Source: Tubiluchus corallicola | Taxonomy: Eukaryota > Priapulida > Priapulimorpha > Priapulimorphida > Tubiluchidae | DNA: 41,249 nt | Assembly: GCA_030141605.1 (NCBI GenBank) | Contig: JAQGDQ010001435.1 | Coordinates: 1 to 41,249 of the forward strand | Reading direction: 5' to 3' | In this document: positions 12,561-25,619 of the stretch, piece by piece | Layout of the letters: each line of letters begins with the position of its first letter | Position numbering within the stretch: the first letter of the stretch is position 1 | The notes under the pieces: model-generated | Database searches by the model: none | The model's input: the letters and a program-made list of their open reading frames with translations, nothing else | What the model was told of the DNA's origin: nothing | Made by a program: the position numbers and the translations under genes

Positions 12561-12611
12561 TCAGTCAGTCAATAATTCGGTTGGTAGGTCGGCGGTCAAT
12601 CAGTCAGTCAG
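12561..12611. repeat. (TCAG)n degenerate microsatellite
   Basis: TCAG units at both ends are interrupted by a diverged GGTTGGTAGGTCGG core. The same tetranucleotide recurs at 37834-37938 and, in reverse orientation, at 38393-38430. Confidence 0.8.
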
Positions 12612-13793
12612 ATTGCCAACCAGCAGCCTTCTTCTCATGTCACTAAACGTATATATTCTGGCCGATGTGCGCTGAAGCATATAGCAGGCAGAGGCCGGGT
12701 GAATGTTTTAATACGATTTAATTTCAACCTTTTTCGTTGGCTGTAAATTTTAAACCATTACTAGATCCCCACGTTCTTGCGAGTATACTTTAAGGTTTCA
12801 TTCCGTCACAGAGTCCACATAACGTTAATACTGAGGTGTAACTGTGTGGCTAGGCATCTGCCAGGGTTTTCAGTAATTCATCTATTACCCTGTCAAGAGA
12901 TAATTGTGCTGAAATCTGTATGTTCACACTTGCTTTCACTCAGGAATCTAGTTTGAGCCAAATGTGGACGAGAAAGATGGAAATTAATTGTACGGATGGT
13001 GTTCATAAAGCTCCTGTAGGCCTGCCTATAGTTTTCCTTTTAAGATTCGACGAGCCATTTCCAAAATACGCCAGAATGTATTCTTTGTGTCGACATGATT
13101 TTTTTGTAAAGAACGTGTTACATGTATACATTTTAAAAGGCTTTGCGCGGTTTAGGTTTTTGCTATAGCTTCATGTTACTATGCATCAGCGTCCGTTTTA
13201 CTATTTAATTATCAAAAAAAAGTTTGAGCATATTTCTCTTGCCCAAAGTTATACTCATAACACTATAGAACTATAGAAAGCAAAGCCACATGGCTCATAT
13301 TTGTGTACGCTATTTGTTATGATGTGCATGTTGCAAAAACCATGATCAATAATTATCAATGTCACTAGAGAAACTCTCAGGTGATTTTCGCACCTGCTTT
13401 GTCCACCAAGTGGTACAGCATCGAGAACGTATATTCTACTGGGAATATACTATGCTAAATCCATCCATCAATCGCTCAGCGACCACTAATATACTCTTAC
13501 GGACAATATGTGATAGCGATTAAGCGTTTTGTTTTGTGCCAGAAGCATCCAGGTAAAGGCATCCGAAAAACTTTCCTTGGACATTACGAAAATTAGATTG
13601 GGCAGATCTTGTAATGCTTAGTATATAAAACACGGTTTCTGAGCAATTTAATGATTATTTGATCGATTTTAATCAAAGCGTATAAAAGAAAACAAATAGT
13701 TAGTGGATTTTAAATAATGCCGAGTTCATTTTAGACAATCCGCAAAACTGTAAAATGAGGTACTTTGCACAATGTGCATGTGTGCTTGCAAGT
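12612..13793. other. Intergenic-like DNA, no gene seen
   Basis: The longest open frame here is 82 codons (12920-13168, plus strand), which shows no motif and is of chance length. Confidence 0.4.
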
Positions 13794-13802
13794 GCTCTCT
13801 CT

Positions 13803-13860
<58 letters not shown>

Positions 13861-13947
13861 TTCTGTCTCACTCTTACTCTCTCTTTCTTTCTCTCTCTCT
13901 CTCTCTGTCTCTCTCTCTCTCTTTCTTTCTCTCTCTCTCTCCCCCCC

Positions 13948-13991
<44 letters not shown>

Positions 13992-13993
13992 TA
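13794..13993. repeat. (CT)n microsatellite, about 200 bp
   Basis: A nearly pure CT tract with occasional TTTCT, GTCT and CCCC interruptions. It generates artefactual open frames in all three plus-strand frames (Ser-Leu rich) and in minus frames (Arg-Glu rich). In vivo such polypyrimidine tracts can adopt triplex structures and vary in length between individuals. Confidence 0.97.
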
Positions 13994-14783
13994 TGTCGAT
14001 CACTCTCAGTTACTCTAAAAATGGCCAAACAGAAACTAATTAAACTGAGTGTTATTATAACGAATTCACCATCGACAACGTTGTAATCGCATATAAACAG
14101 TAACGTCGGAAATAAAACGTAGCTACGTACATGAACGAATGATTAAAAAGCATCGCACATTTTACAGAAGTTGAATTCAACATGCTGTCCTCAATTTCCG
14201 CGATAATTTTGTTTTCCATTTTGATTTCGCAGAATTTCCAATTCAGTAAAGTAAGAACTGTCATATTGACGTGTGATGTATGCGTTAAAATTGATTTTAT
14301 GTCAAATGCAGGCCCTAATTTATGCGACAAAATTTATGGAAAAAATGAATCGGCCCGAGATCTTAAATTGTGTGTAACGTTTATGACAAAAACCTGCAAT
14401 CTGAGATGCTGTTAAAAGTATGGCGATCTTTCCACGGCTTTGTTTATCGGAGATCTTTAATTGAAGCGCCGTCTTGTGCAGATAAAAATAATTTTAAGTG
14501 ATATGCACTGTTTCTGTCAGACGATACAATGACTGTACTTAGCCTGTTCTCAGTTTTTCCTCTTTGCTTCGTTGTTTGCAAGCGGTTGGCCGGTTGCATA
14601 GCCAGTATCAAAAATAAGTTGCAAAAGATGAAGTATGCAGCTTAGAATTAATTAGATTAGATTTTAAACTACATATAAAAATAAGCCATGAATAAATGGA
14701 AAACAAATTTACAGCAAGTGTGACGAGTGACCATACAGTCTCCTAGTCAGCCATTTCTTAGAACGAAAAAAAAACAATTCAAA

Positions 14784-14891
14784 GCAAGGGCAGGAGCAAA
14801 AGCAGCAGGAGTAAGAGCAACAACAACAAAGCAGCAATTACAACAACGACGACAACAACAACAACAGCAACAACAAAAATCAACAACAATT
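14784..14891 (+). repeat. CAA/CAG/GCA trinucleotide tract
   Basis: A degenerate trinucleotide repeat dominated by CAA with CAG, GCA and CGA units. Read from 14727 to 14915 it gives a 62-residue Gln-rich frame with a Lys/Ala/Arg-rich start. No upstream exon signal or other coding evidence accompanies it, so I treat it as a microsatellite and not as a polyglutamine gene. Confidence 0.9.
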
Positions 14892-15604
14892 GAATCTTCC
14901 AGTAATCTAGATTAAAGGCAAATAACAGACGAAGAACAATTTTCAATGATTGAGCATAAGTAAAAGAAACAAAATGAAAAAACGATAAACAAATTAGAAA
15001 CAAACAACAACTAAAATATAAAAGGCGGATAAAGAAAATGGCAAAAAGTAAAAATTCCAGAAATCTAGGTTAGAGAAACGGCTCAAATAACAGGCAAAGA
15101 ATGTAAGACTAAAGACATATTAAAGTTTTAATTGATGTTACACTGAGCATAAGTGAACATAACACAGGAGGCACAAAATCCATGCAGAATATAAATTATG
15201 ATTAACTTTAGTCAATTTAACCACTTTCCAGAAAATTAATTGAGTTTTGCTCTATCACCTGGCGTAGATCTGTTCATTTTTATCATTAATGATTTGATAA
15301 AGGGTGAGTTGTTAAAATTTAATAAATGTCATGCTTTGAAGAAGCCGCTGGCTAAAAAATCAATGAAGGAAGCCAAAAATTTTGGCATTACTTACATTAA
15401 CTTTTTCGCTGCACTTCCTGTCCTTGTTAAACTGTTCTCACATCAACTGACTCGCAAGAACATGCTTGGCTTCTTTTGCCATCGTTTATACAGCTAATTT
15501 TATCTTCTGAGAGTTATTCAACGTTTCTAATTACCAGATTTGCCACTCTGAACGTTTTCAACACAAAATATGTCTATGTCAGTATATATTATTTTCGAAA
15601 CGGG

Positions 15605-15874
15605 TTAGTTTTTCAGGCGGTTACTTAACTGAAGTCCTAATCCTGGAGTTGCCGGAATGTTAAGTTCGTTGTTTTTTTGTGTCAAGAAGATGTTTAGAGC
15701 TTTAACAATGTTTTCAGGCAAGTCAGTGTCAAGGTGTTCCGAATTTGCGTTTGTAGTGTGCTGGGAATTCCTTCTAGGACTTGTAACTTTGGTGTTTGAG
15801 AGTGGAAAAATTGACGTCACTGCGACTTTTGTGTTGTTCGTTACTACTCGGAATCCGATGGTATGGTTTGCATT
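15605..15874 (-). CDS. Possible terminal coding exon, unknown product
   Basis: On the minus strand a splice-acceptor-like TTTCCTCTAG ends at 15875. From there a frame of 89 residues runs open to TAA at 15605. The translation is rich in Asn, Thr and Ser with varied third codon positions, and contains segments such as DLPENIVKALNIFLTQ and ELNIPATPGLGLQL, which read as plausible protein. There is no Met in the frame, so it would need an upstream exon. I recognise no domain. Its length is within chance, and an opposing plus-strand frame (15949-16104) starts 75 bases away, which weakens both readings. Confidence 0.25.
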   Translation of the reverse strand, partial: NANHTIGFRVVTNNTKVAVTSIFPLSNTKVTSPRRNSQHTTNANSEHLDTDLPENIVKALNIFLTQKNNELNIPATPGLGLQLSNRLKN

Positions 15875-16659
15875 CTAGAGGAAATTTATTGTTACCCAAG
15901 TCTTGGCATCACATTCTCGCAGACATGTAAATTGTAACGGGAAAAACAATGGTCTTTTGCATCAACTTTGGAAGTGAATGCCCTATTGACACCGAATCTG
16001 TCTTTTCACATTGGCACCATTTGCTCAAGGAGTTTACTCACGTTCATTCACGCGGAGATGCTTACTCAGACGTTTTCACTCAAACACATAGTTCACTGTT
16101 TCAAGTGAGCTTGTATTTTCTACACAAATGCTTTGTTCATGTCTGAGAAATTTATGTTAAACGATTACCTAAACCTTACCGAAACGGTCTGCTACCGTGG
16201 GTTTACTTAATCTTATTCACCCTGAGACGGTTTGTTAAACAGGAATCCTATACTAACGTATATTCCTGAGATTCCATTGAAACTAAGATTCAAACTAATG
16301 TGGTTTGTTTTTACTCATACCCTGCACACATACTGCTGCATAGAGAGGTGGAACGTGTGAGAATTGTGATTAAACTTTATATAATTTGCATTTTTCTATT
16401 TTAATGGAAGCCATTTATCAAAATTTACTGTTAAAAACGACTACGACGACGGCTGTGGCGACGACAAACATGCAGTGCGGCTAGGTCGTTTAGGACTAGG
16501 TCAGGACAGGAAATTTCTCTTTGTGGCATTCTACATTTAGTGCAGCGATTAGTGACGAGTGATCAGAAGATCCAGCTGTTCAGAACTTCTTTTTCAAGTT
16601 GGGTGCTAGTGATGATGGGAGAGGTAAAGAATAGCTGCAAAACGTGCTCGCTAACTTAC

Positions 16660-16750
16660 CAAAATGGTTGCCGGCTAGCTATGATTTATCGGATTTGACG
16701 TTACTACGATGTTTTTGCGAGCGCCCCTGACTGAGTGCTTTTGCGATTTT
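16660..16750 (-). other. Exon-like segment with closed frames
   Basis: On the minus strand a pyrimidine-rich tract and AG (TCTCTCATGCAG) precede 16750, and a full-consensus donor GGTAAGTTAG begins at 16660. The enclosed 91 bases are CpG-rich, but all three frames contain stops before the donor. It could be an untranslated or noncoding exon, possibly of the same transcript as 15605-15874 on the same strand. Splice motifs of this quality also arise by chance. Confidence 0.2.
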
Positions 16751-16759
16751 CTGCATGAG

Positions 16760-19700
16760 AGACATCAAGAGGACGGATGTATTACCTGTAGGATTAAATT
16801 ATAGCGAAATAAGTTAAGAATCCTTGTCAGAACGTTTTTCAATATTAAAGGCAGGCAGCAGCTGCTGGTATAGGGTTTGTCAGTTTATGCACGCAAATCA
16901 TTGTGGGCAAAACATTTTTAGGTCATTATCGATTTCATAATATATAGGTTGCTGAATTTCAGTTGAACAATAAGCTTTATTGTAACTGCCATTAGAATTA
17001 CTATAAAGAGCGTAAATGAGCCACAGAAAGTTGTAATGTAGCTTCGTAATAGTTGTCTTGTAGAATTCGTGCACATGGCTTCTAAAATAATGTTTCTTAT
17101 GAAAATATAAATGTTATAATGCTAGGCAATGATTTATTGACAAGGGTGGACTGAGCCAAATAATTAAAGAAGAAACTGGCTTACGATAATACACAGCTGT
17201 TAGTTTTAAATGAGTAAAAAATAAATAAAAAGAGGAGATTAATAATAGTTTCAGCAAGCTTAAATAGAATCTAACCAAATCACTAGGCCTAAGAACATGA
17301 GTGTCTATGTTACAGGCAATGTTTGAAATCGGCTATTCTGTAGAATACCTAGGCATTTCATAGAGTGCGAAAACAAACCAAGTAAAGTGTCTGAAATAAT
17401 TCCGTATACACTTTTCCTGAGCACTATATATAACGCAAAAGTTTGTCTAGTCAAAATGTGTAAGTCCTAGATTTTGAATATACTCTTCCTATACATGTTA
17501 CAGAATGGCAATTTTATATTAGGGTATGTGAGAATTTGAATTCGGTTTTACTAAATATTTATTATTTAGATGCAGATCATCAGCTGATGTATTTGTAGTA
17601 TACAGATTCCAAATACATAAAGTGCGTAACTAATTAAATTTACACAATTTTTGAAACAATTATAATTTATTGGCAAGCATTTCCGTTTGGAATTGCTCTA
17701 AACTTTTACTGCAGCAATGTCTTTTTCAGCTAGAATCATAGCCAAACAATTTATTAGAGAGAGCTGATTGGATGTTTAATGGTAAAAACGATTGGAAACA
17801 TTTGGTTCAGATATTGACTCATGTAGAAATGAACGCGCTTCAGAAAATAAAAGTAAACTTACAAAATTAATGCTAGATAATAGAATGAATAGATGACTGA
17901 AACGCAGAATAATAAATTTTTTTATATTATACTGGATCATTGATTAGTATATTGATTCACATTTTGATATGTCTAATTTGATGTGTCTTATGCGCCTTCA
18001 TTGTACATATGTGGTTGTGATAATATTGCCATGGTATATGTTATTGTATGCTAGTGCTGAATGAGTAATACAACATTATATGACAGATATGACATAACAT
18101 AAGATATTGTAATATAATACTGAATAACTAGTCATTAATTGTATGCGATCTACTTTCGACTGATTTGTTAACCCAACTTTTATTCGCCTAATTTTTAATT
18201 ACATTTTATAATTTGTTTCTGTCTTGAAAGGTTTCACCAATTTACGTTATTGGAAACTAGAGTTCTTGTATTCAAATTAATTTACAGGGCTAATCACAAA
18301 AGTGTCATTATCGCGATATGTATTTTTTTATTAAAGTACAGATAAGAAACAGAAACCAACAAAAATCATAATAAAAACAAGTCTTAAGTTCAAAAATTGG
18401 TGGAAAGGAGAAGGCTAGTTGTTCACTCACTATAAATAAAGCACTAAAATTTTTACATTGGAATATCAGTTTCCCCCAAAACGTGCTTGCTTGTTTGTCA
18501 AACAGTGGTAGTCGAGCTCCAATGTCGTTCGCTTTCTCAATTCGCTTTCTAATAACGACACCAAGCGAAAATCAGACTTTAGTTTTGACATGATTAATAT
18601 CATTTGCAGCTGTTGTGAATATATATTGCAAATTAAACTTATCCGACTTTTACGTGTTGTGTTAGAGACGTTGCACCGTTGCATCAAAGTCATTGGCAGT
18701 CAGCGAAGGAAGCGTTCTGTAAAGAGGTTAGGATAATCGTACATCTTGCGACTACAGCTTTCTTTTAAGACGAAATATTGCATAGGTATACATATATTTC
18801 AAATTTTTTGTGCTGCATATGCGAGACCGAAAATAACTTAGTGTTTATCATTCATTAGTATTATATTAGCGGTGTAAGTATCTAATAAATATATAGTTAC
18901 AGATACTTATACAGCTTTATATGTAATCAAATTGACTATAATCAGGATGAAGATTCTGGAATTGCGTCATTAATCTTGGGGAAGGGCAACATGCTGGAAT
19001 ATTTTACAATGTGGCCCCTTTTATTAGAGAAGAGTCATTTGCTGGAATGTTAAGTTTGTTAAGTATTGAAATAAGATGTTAGTTTCTCGCTGGACTATTT
19101 CGGAATGTTCGAGAAAATGCTCCTCATAAGACGGCCGTGTAGCCTATTCAAGTGTATTTTCTAATAGCAGTTATAATTATTAATAGCACTGTTGTGTCGG
19201 CGTAGTTGTAATAAGCTGCTGTTACAGTGGTGAAGACAGAAGGATACATCTTGGACTTTGTATAGAGGAAAGCTGTCATCTGGCTGGCAGATACCTCTGC
19301 ACAGGAAGCGGTACTGCCGACGACTGAGCAGACAAGTTGTGGCTTCAACAACTACTGCAATAACATTTTAAATAAATTTGGTAATGGAACCTTAGCATTA
19401 ATGAGACACCTTGTTGCTGCTTGTGTTATTTCTGTTTTGCTTTGTTGTTTATAGACATTTATGTAGCAAAGTGTGCAACTAGTTTGGAGCTTATCGCGTG
19501 ATTGAATTAAGTGGGCAAGAAATTTAGTACTTGTTCAACTATTTATCATGCATTTGAAGTTTTTGGTGTATTTAAAGCTTTATTAAGGAAGAATGAGCTG
19601 AAACAACTAGATGTGGTAATACCTGAGCATTTATAGGGAATTTACGAAATAGAAAAACGAAAAGGAAGTATGGATATAGAGCAAATAGTGCATAACTTAC

Positions 19701-20590
19701 AAACCTATGGATCGAAAGAGATGGAAAGTACTTGAGGAAGTTGGAATTAAAACAGGAAGGACAGAAAGAAAGATAAAATAGAGGGATACATAAAATAAAA
19801 ATAAAATAGCAGGTCAATTCGTAAAAATTCGGGTGACAAATGTTGAGAACAGAGCGGCAAAGAGGTGAATGCATGCGGGAGAATTATAATAAGTTTGATG
19901 TTGGAAGAAGGAAAACGACCAATTATCAGAAGACTAATCAGCAGAATATGCATACTTTTGTTGTGCGACCCATTTGAATAAATCATTAACCACTATATTA
20001 ATCTGAATCCGTTAAACTAAGTCCATTTATACAGATCTGCTAGAATAGTAGGTATAATGACTACAGTTTATACGCTTAGCTAAAATATTATACAAATTAT
20101 TGCCACACATACTACACGTACAATGTCGTACAATTGATTTATATTATTACGGCACTCTCCTAAATGCCCACAGATTTTCCACTTTCCAGTTTTCTGATGT
20201 CCTGAATCGAAAAATAATCCCTTAATGAGACGATTAGAACAAAAGATGTGTCACTTGACACTTAATGGTTGCGAAGCAGCAGCTGAAGGCGTGAACCGGA
20301 AAGACAGTTCGACTTTTCTTAACTGGCTTCACTTTGTAGTGTAAGCAGGGTACATAATGCGCCTGAAGCCCGAATATCCCTAAGCTCTCTTATATTGTTT
20401 GTAATTTTGCTTGTTTGATTGCCGCATAACCCAAGTTGTCTATTCCTACTCAAATGTTTTGCGCTGTGCGTCATTTTTCAAATTGCTTAAGATCAGAATC
20501 AGTAGCTGCATTCACCAGACATCAATCAATGCCATAATTATACATGCACCTTGTAGTCAAAACAAGTAAATCAGAATGCACATTCCTTCC
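16760..20590. other. AT-rich stretch, no gene supported
   Basis: I find no repeats or motifs that stand out. A minus-strand frame at 18466-18693 (75 codons) follows an acceptor-like CTCTTTACAG near 18717, but it has no recognisable domain and is of chance length. Confidence 0.4.
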
Positions 20591-20598
20591 AGTTGAGC

Positions 20599-20616
20599 TG
20601 GGTGTACGTACACCCA
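20599..20616. other. 18-bp perfect palindrome
   Basis: TGGGTGTACGTACACCCA reads the same on both strands without a loop. Palindromes of this kind can be binding sites for dimeric factors; nothing nearby indicates which. Confidence 0.6.
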
Positions 20617-20619
20617 TTG

Positions 20620-23600
20620 TTACACATGTATTTATATATAGCGATGTGTATATAGTGAAACAGATTAATTTGTGGGTAAATGTTTAGCTACACATATAAT
20701 AATAAAAAGTTACTTTGAGGGCAGACTTATGTAATAGGACAAAGTTAATTTAGCGCAAATGTTACCATGTTATTCTTTAAGTAATTTTAACTGTAGTCCA
20801 GTTAGCTGGTTGGAGTTGTCTTTCTCTTGAAAATATAATACTATGAAATTGTCGCAACGTATGTGGTAATGCATAGTAATGTGTGTTAACCAATTCGGCA
20901 TCAATAAGATTCCCTGTTGGGAAACTATTAATATAAGGCATATGTTGATCCTATTTGTGAACATTTGAGAGGTGGCTGACGACTTACGGTGGTCGAATAT
21001 CAGCAATCGATTCCAGTTTCTAAATGCTTAAGTACTGAAGATAAACCTTGAAGTAAACAGATATTTAGCGCGCGCCACATTTCACAGTATTTGTAGGTAG
21101 AAATAAAAGCTAGATAGTATATAAGCTAGGTAAATATTAAATTTAAAGCATAAATCCTTGAAAGCACGGGGTGTACGCTGCTTTCATCCTGTAGGATTGC
21201 CTGACTGACTGTTGGATTCACTTACTGTATGGTTAACTGATGTATGATTGATTAACTTATTAATTGTTTAATTATCTCAATTATGGAACTGCTGGTTGTT
21301 TAATTGATTAAGTTGCTGTTAGATTGTTTCACTCATTGGTTGATTGGGTCACTAACTACGGTTGATTGTTTGCACCTATTCCTTGTTTTATAAATATTGT
21401 TTTTGTTTTATTTTACGTTTCATTAATTTTAGTGTACTACTTAAATTGTGTGCGTGCTGATTTGCATAAAAAGTAAAGAAACATAAAACCGATAAAACGG
21501 GTTCAGCGGTGTCCCGATGTAATACTGCTGATGTCCCTAGTAACAGTATACTTAGTTACCAGAATTTATTAGGATTCGTTTTTACTTAATCACCTTAACG
21601 ATCAATAGTTATCTGAACCTCTCTTTTTTACTCGCTTCTAAATATGGCTTCCTTCGTTCATTTCGTAATTGAATTTCGAAGCCCGTGTTTGGGTTTCTAA
21701 TTGCGTCGATCCTAAACCTGAAGGCGAATTTCATTGTAGAATGGGTAATCAAACAACAGCTTTAGGTGTTGAACTAATAAATGTCATTTTTAGTGTTAAC
21801 TGCGCGAGTAATAATCACAAGTTATTAATTTAATCTTTATTTATAGCTTTCACGCAATTACCGTTTTTAAGAGGCATGATTAAAAGTACATTTAACAACG
21901 TATTGTATGCCTGGGCCGCAGGGATTTAGGAAGAATATTGCAGTGTGACTATACTGCCCGCAAGAGTGACAAGGGTTTTACTAAGACAAAAATGTTTTGC
22001 TTACCTGTAACAGAACGCTCTATGCAATTCATATAACAGAATTGGTAGCACACAATGAATACCTACTACATAATGGAGCGACTACTCCACGCTTGACGGC
22101 ACACCTTGGAGACGGTCAGCCTCCTAGTACGCCATGTGCGAGGCTCTCCAAGTAGAGAAAGATATTAAACTCCAACAGTTATTGCTTATAAATTGTAACT
22201 CGGATTTGTTATTAAAAACTGCCTGACAGCTGGAGTGTCTCTCAGCAAATGAAGCGACATGGCAACATCACAATAAGTAAGAAATTTAGCTGCGCGTGTT
22301 TGGAATGTCCAAATTAAGTACGTTGTCTTTTCCAGATAACCAGAGATAAGGGTTCTTAGATTCTATTTCAGAATTTCCGTACTAGATTTAAAGAATGCTC
22401 ACATTTTCGCCCATCCAATAATAAAGCTTTCCAACTGGATCAACTACTTTTCAGAGTGAAGTAATTAACTCTGTGTAAAACTTGTAAGCATCTTGTTGAC
22501 AGGACGTCGAGAGCTGAATTCTATTATAAATACAATTATTTACCAATGAGCACATTTTATACAGTGTTGCTACACTTTTAAACTGTAACTTATTATAATA
22601 CTATGATGTTGTATCTTACATTCTAGTTGTACTGCATTACTTTCGCTAGTGTCACAATATTTATAGGTACTACGTGGAAGATGCGCGCATTATTGGTTGT
22701 TAGACTTACTGAACAAATACTAAGGCAAGTAAACTACTCACGTATTCCACTCACGTCAAATTTTCCCTGATACAACTGTATCACCGGTTTGGCAAGTTGA
22801 CTTCGTTAAATGAAAAATAACGATTTTTTTTAAATCTAAAGGTTGAGTTATGTGGAAAACGCTAGACAACAAAGCTAGTAACAACAGTCGCACCTAAATG
22901 TCAAGTAAAGAAGAAGATATTTCAAGTTTGTGACGGACTTCGAGGCCTAACGTCGGAGAATTGTACTAAGAATTTGGTTTTATAAATGACAGTTGTTTTT
23001 GAGACTTATAAACACATAATTTATCAACGCTCAACAAAGCTATATTTTTAGGCTTGTTTATGCATCTATATGACTATTTTATTGCTAGAAATATATACTC
23101 AAAATCGAGAAAGTCCCTTTTCGTTATTTTAAAGTTTTACAAAATTAATTGCGGCAAAATAAGTTCCGTGTGTAAATGTTTCTACGGGCGTCTGTGAGCT
23201 GATAAAAAATCTTTATGAATAACAAAAAGCATTCAGTTCAGTTCAGTTGAATATCAATTGAACAGCTTCTGTTGTAATGTCTATTGTTGTGTATTGTTGT
23301 GCTTGATAAACTTGATAATGCAATAATGCAATACCTGAAAACCCTAATACAGCTGCGCTAGGAAGTAATTACCTCAGCTGTTGAACTCGTTGTCATCTGA
23401 ACTTATAATAAATCATATTAAAGTAAAAATTCTTCACACATTTAAATATGAAATTATATATAAAGTTTGTAAAACTAAAACAGTAAAACACACATTCTCT
23501 GAAAAGTGAAATATAATGTAGTTACGAATGTACTCTAGAGGGCTTTGTTTTCCATCTGTTTTCCATTTGTTTACCAGGGGACTGTCATTCAATAAAATTA

Positions 23601-24625
23601 AAAAAGGAACCGCTTTTTTCAAGAATTTGAATGCGCTGAGGCACTCGTTGTAGTAGACGCTTGCAGTGTATATAGTGTTTATAGAACTATAGTCTATATA
23701 GTCTATAGTGTTTATAGAATAGAAAAAGGACTTTGTTACTATTAGTCCATTATAGTAAGCAACAGTTATATTTTTTGCATTGTAATTATAACATATCTTT
23801 AAAAACCCGTTCACATTTGTCATAAATCGTCGAAATAACTAAATTAATTCACGTGTACCAGTAAGCAATAAGCTGGGTATACATCGCATAATTTGAACAA
23901 TTGATTAAAACGTTTTTGTATTATACAGACTTGGTAAGTTGATCATGCTATTGTACCTATCTTTAACGTTAGATGACCCCTGAGTCGTTATCATAACGTC
24001 AGGCGTCCTAAGAGGTTTTGCTTCTAAGACCCCAATTAAGCATTAATCTTATCAGTATTGTCAAGAGTATTAAGGCGTTTTAGATTATAGAATCCTCAGG
24101 CTGGCTTCTTTGTGGACGTTGACCACTGTCTCTATACCAAGTGCAGTTTCAGAAAGATTGGGTGCTTCCACATAAATTTGTAAACGCTAAAAGGACTCCA
24201 TAAATTGTTCTGGTGGTTATTTACTTTTCCGGAAGTGCAACGGGAAACGTAGCAAATTCGAAGCCATTTAAATAGCCAATTAGAAAATAGAAAATTGATG
24301 CTGTACAATAATAATATGAGGGCCTTTAACTTAATTTATAATTATGATAGTAATAATATTTAAAAAGAAACATACTTTACTGTCATGTCCTGCGATATTG
24401 TTATTATTTTGGAAATTTGAGAAAACTGTCGCTGTTGGTACTTTTATATTTTGAACTGACATTAGAAACACAGTTATGATTTGGTGTTGCCATACCGGCC
24501 ATAGGAAAGCAAAGCCCTTATTTGTTGAGCGGAGTAGAATTCTATGGTTAATAATTTTTTCTACATACATCCTAATACAGAAATAACTATACCGGCCATT
24601 ACTGTTGACAACATTTTTGTATGCA
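20620..24625. other. AT-rich stretch with degenerate tetranucleotide DNA
   Basis: Between about 21198 and 21370 GATT- and GACT-like words are over-represented, consistent with an old tetranucleotide microsatellite. A 129-codon minus frame (23434-23823) overlaps a short tandem repeat, is Tyr/Ile/Asn rich and shows no domain. No gene is supported. Confidence 0.4.
23671..23719. repeat. Short tandem duplication, period 33 bp
   Basis: TATAGTGTTTATAGAA occurs at 23671-23686 and again at 23704-23719, separated by related ACTATAGTCTATATAG sequence. Confidence 0.8.
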
Positions 24626-24990
24626 ACATGTTCATTGAGCGTAGACGATCGTTTCGACTGTAACGGTCATTGTCAATACTATAAATCAAGCTTAAAAGGT
24701 ATAATTAGTACATTGATGATGCTAAAATACTAAGGCACAAAATGTCACTTCAAATCAAAAAAGTATAATGTTAAGTTGTCAAAATAAACATGGATATAAT
24801 TAGAAGAAATGGAAATTTATATCCTCGTTTAATTTAACAATTTAACATTCTACTCTTTTGATTTGTAATGGTATTTTGTGCCTTGGTACTTTAGTAACAG
24901 CAGTGTACTAATTATTCCTTTATTGCCTGATTTATAGTATTGACAATGACTGTTACAGACGAAAGGATCGTCTGTGTTCAATAAACATGT
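24626..24990. repeat. Palindromic MITE, near full-length foldback
   Basis: The whole 365 bp is an imperfect palindrome centred near 24808, with almost no loop. The ends pair as ACATGTTCATTGAGC with its near complement ending ATAAACATGT. Inner matches include GTCATTGTCAATACTATAAA, TAATTAGTACA, AAGGCACAAAAT and GGATATAA around the centre. It holds no coding frame. The half copy at 637-781 belongs to the same family. The structure is that of a non-autonomous DNA transposon; a target-site duplication was not clear, so the superfamily is not assigned. Confidence 0.85.
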
Positions 24991-25484
24991 AGATTCCCAG
25001 AGGCTGGCTCCTTTAGGTATTAATGTACATTTTTGTGTGTTTAGGTGGGTTTAGCTACTTGTACACTTGTACTTGCACTTCAGCAGCCTGGAGATCTTGC
25101 GGTTACTCCATAATTTAAACAAAAGCATTTAGTATGCTGTGATACATGGTAACTATACATAATAGTTTCATTAACAGCAACCCGAAATTAGATTTGTATG
25201 ACTTGATGTTAAAGTGTATAGCGCTTAACCTGCGTAACATGCATAACACACTACTTGAAATTCAGCTACTCATTTCTCAAGAAAAAACTGAAACTCTGCA
25301 ACTGCAAATGCGTTTTTTAAACTATAAGAGTTGCTGGTTGGTTGAGCAGCAGCCGCTCATGAAAATGACTTAATTCCATACTACGGAACTGTAATGATGA
25401 GTCGCTCTAACGTTAGTGTAGTGTAATTCGCAGTGTCATTAAATAAGTGTTTTTTTGGTAATTTCATTTAGATTTAGTGCAAAA

Positions 25485-25619
25485 AAGAGTAGGATTCATT
25501 TACTAACCTAGACCAGAGCATTCGCTAAAATATAGAAGAAACTTTCATTGTGAAGACTGAAAGAGTCGTTCAGTTGAGATAAAATAGCGAAATGACGCCT
25601 ATGGTTGTTGCCTGGTTGA
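25485..25619 (+). repeat. Dispersed direct repeat, copy 1
   Basis: About 135 bases match 28924-29062 in the same orientation, including the exact block CATTCGCTAAAATATAGAAG (positions about 25519 onward) and ACTGAAAGAGTCGTTCA. Divergence is modest, so the two copies share a fairly recent origin or one family. No family is recognised. Confidence 0.85.

Noticed and set aside
13726-14086. Five overlapping Ser-Leu or Arg-Glu rich frames
   Set aside because: All are translations of the CT microsatellite in different frames.
14727-14915. Polyglutamine-like protein
   Set aside because: Explained by the CAA/CAG tract; no flanking coding evidence, and the minus strand is equally open.
18466-18693. 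75-codon minus-strand frame behind an acceptor-like site
   Set aside because: Plausible splice edge but chance length, no domain and no supporting donor; too weak to annotate as a gene.
23434-23823. 129-codon minus-strand frame
   Set aside because: Length is near chance expectation for this composition, it overlaps a tandem repeat, and the translation is Tyr/Ile/Asn rich with no motif.
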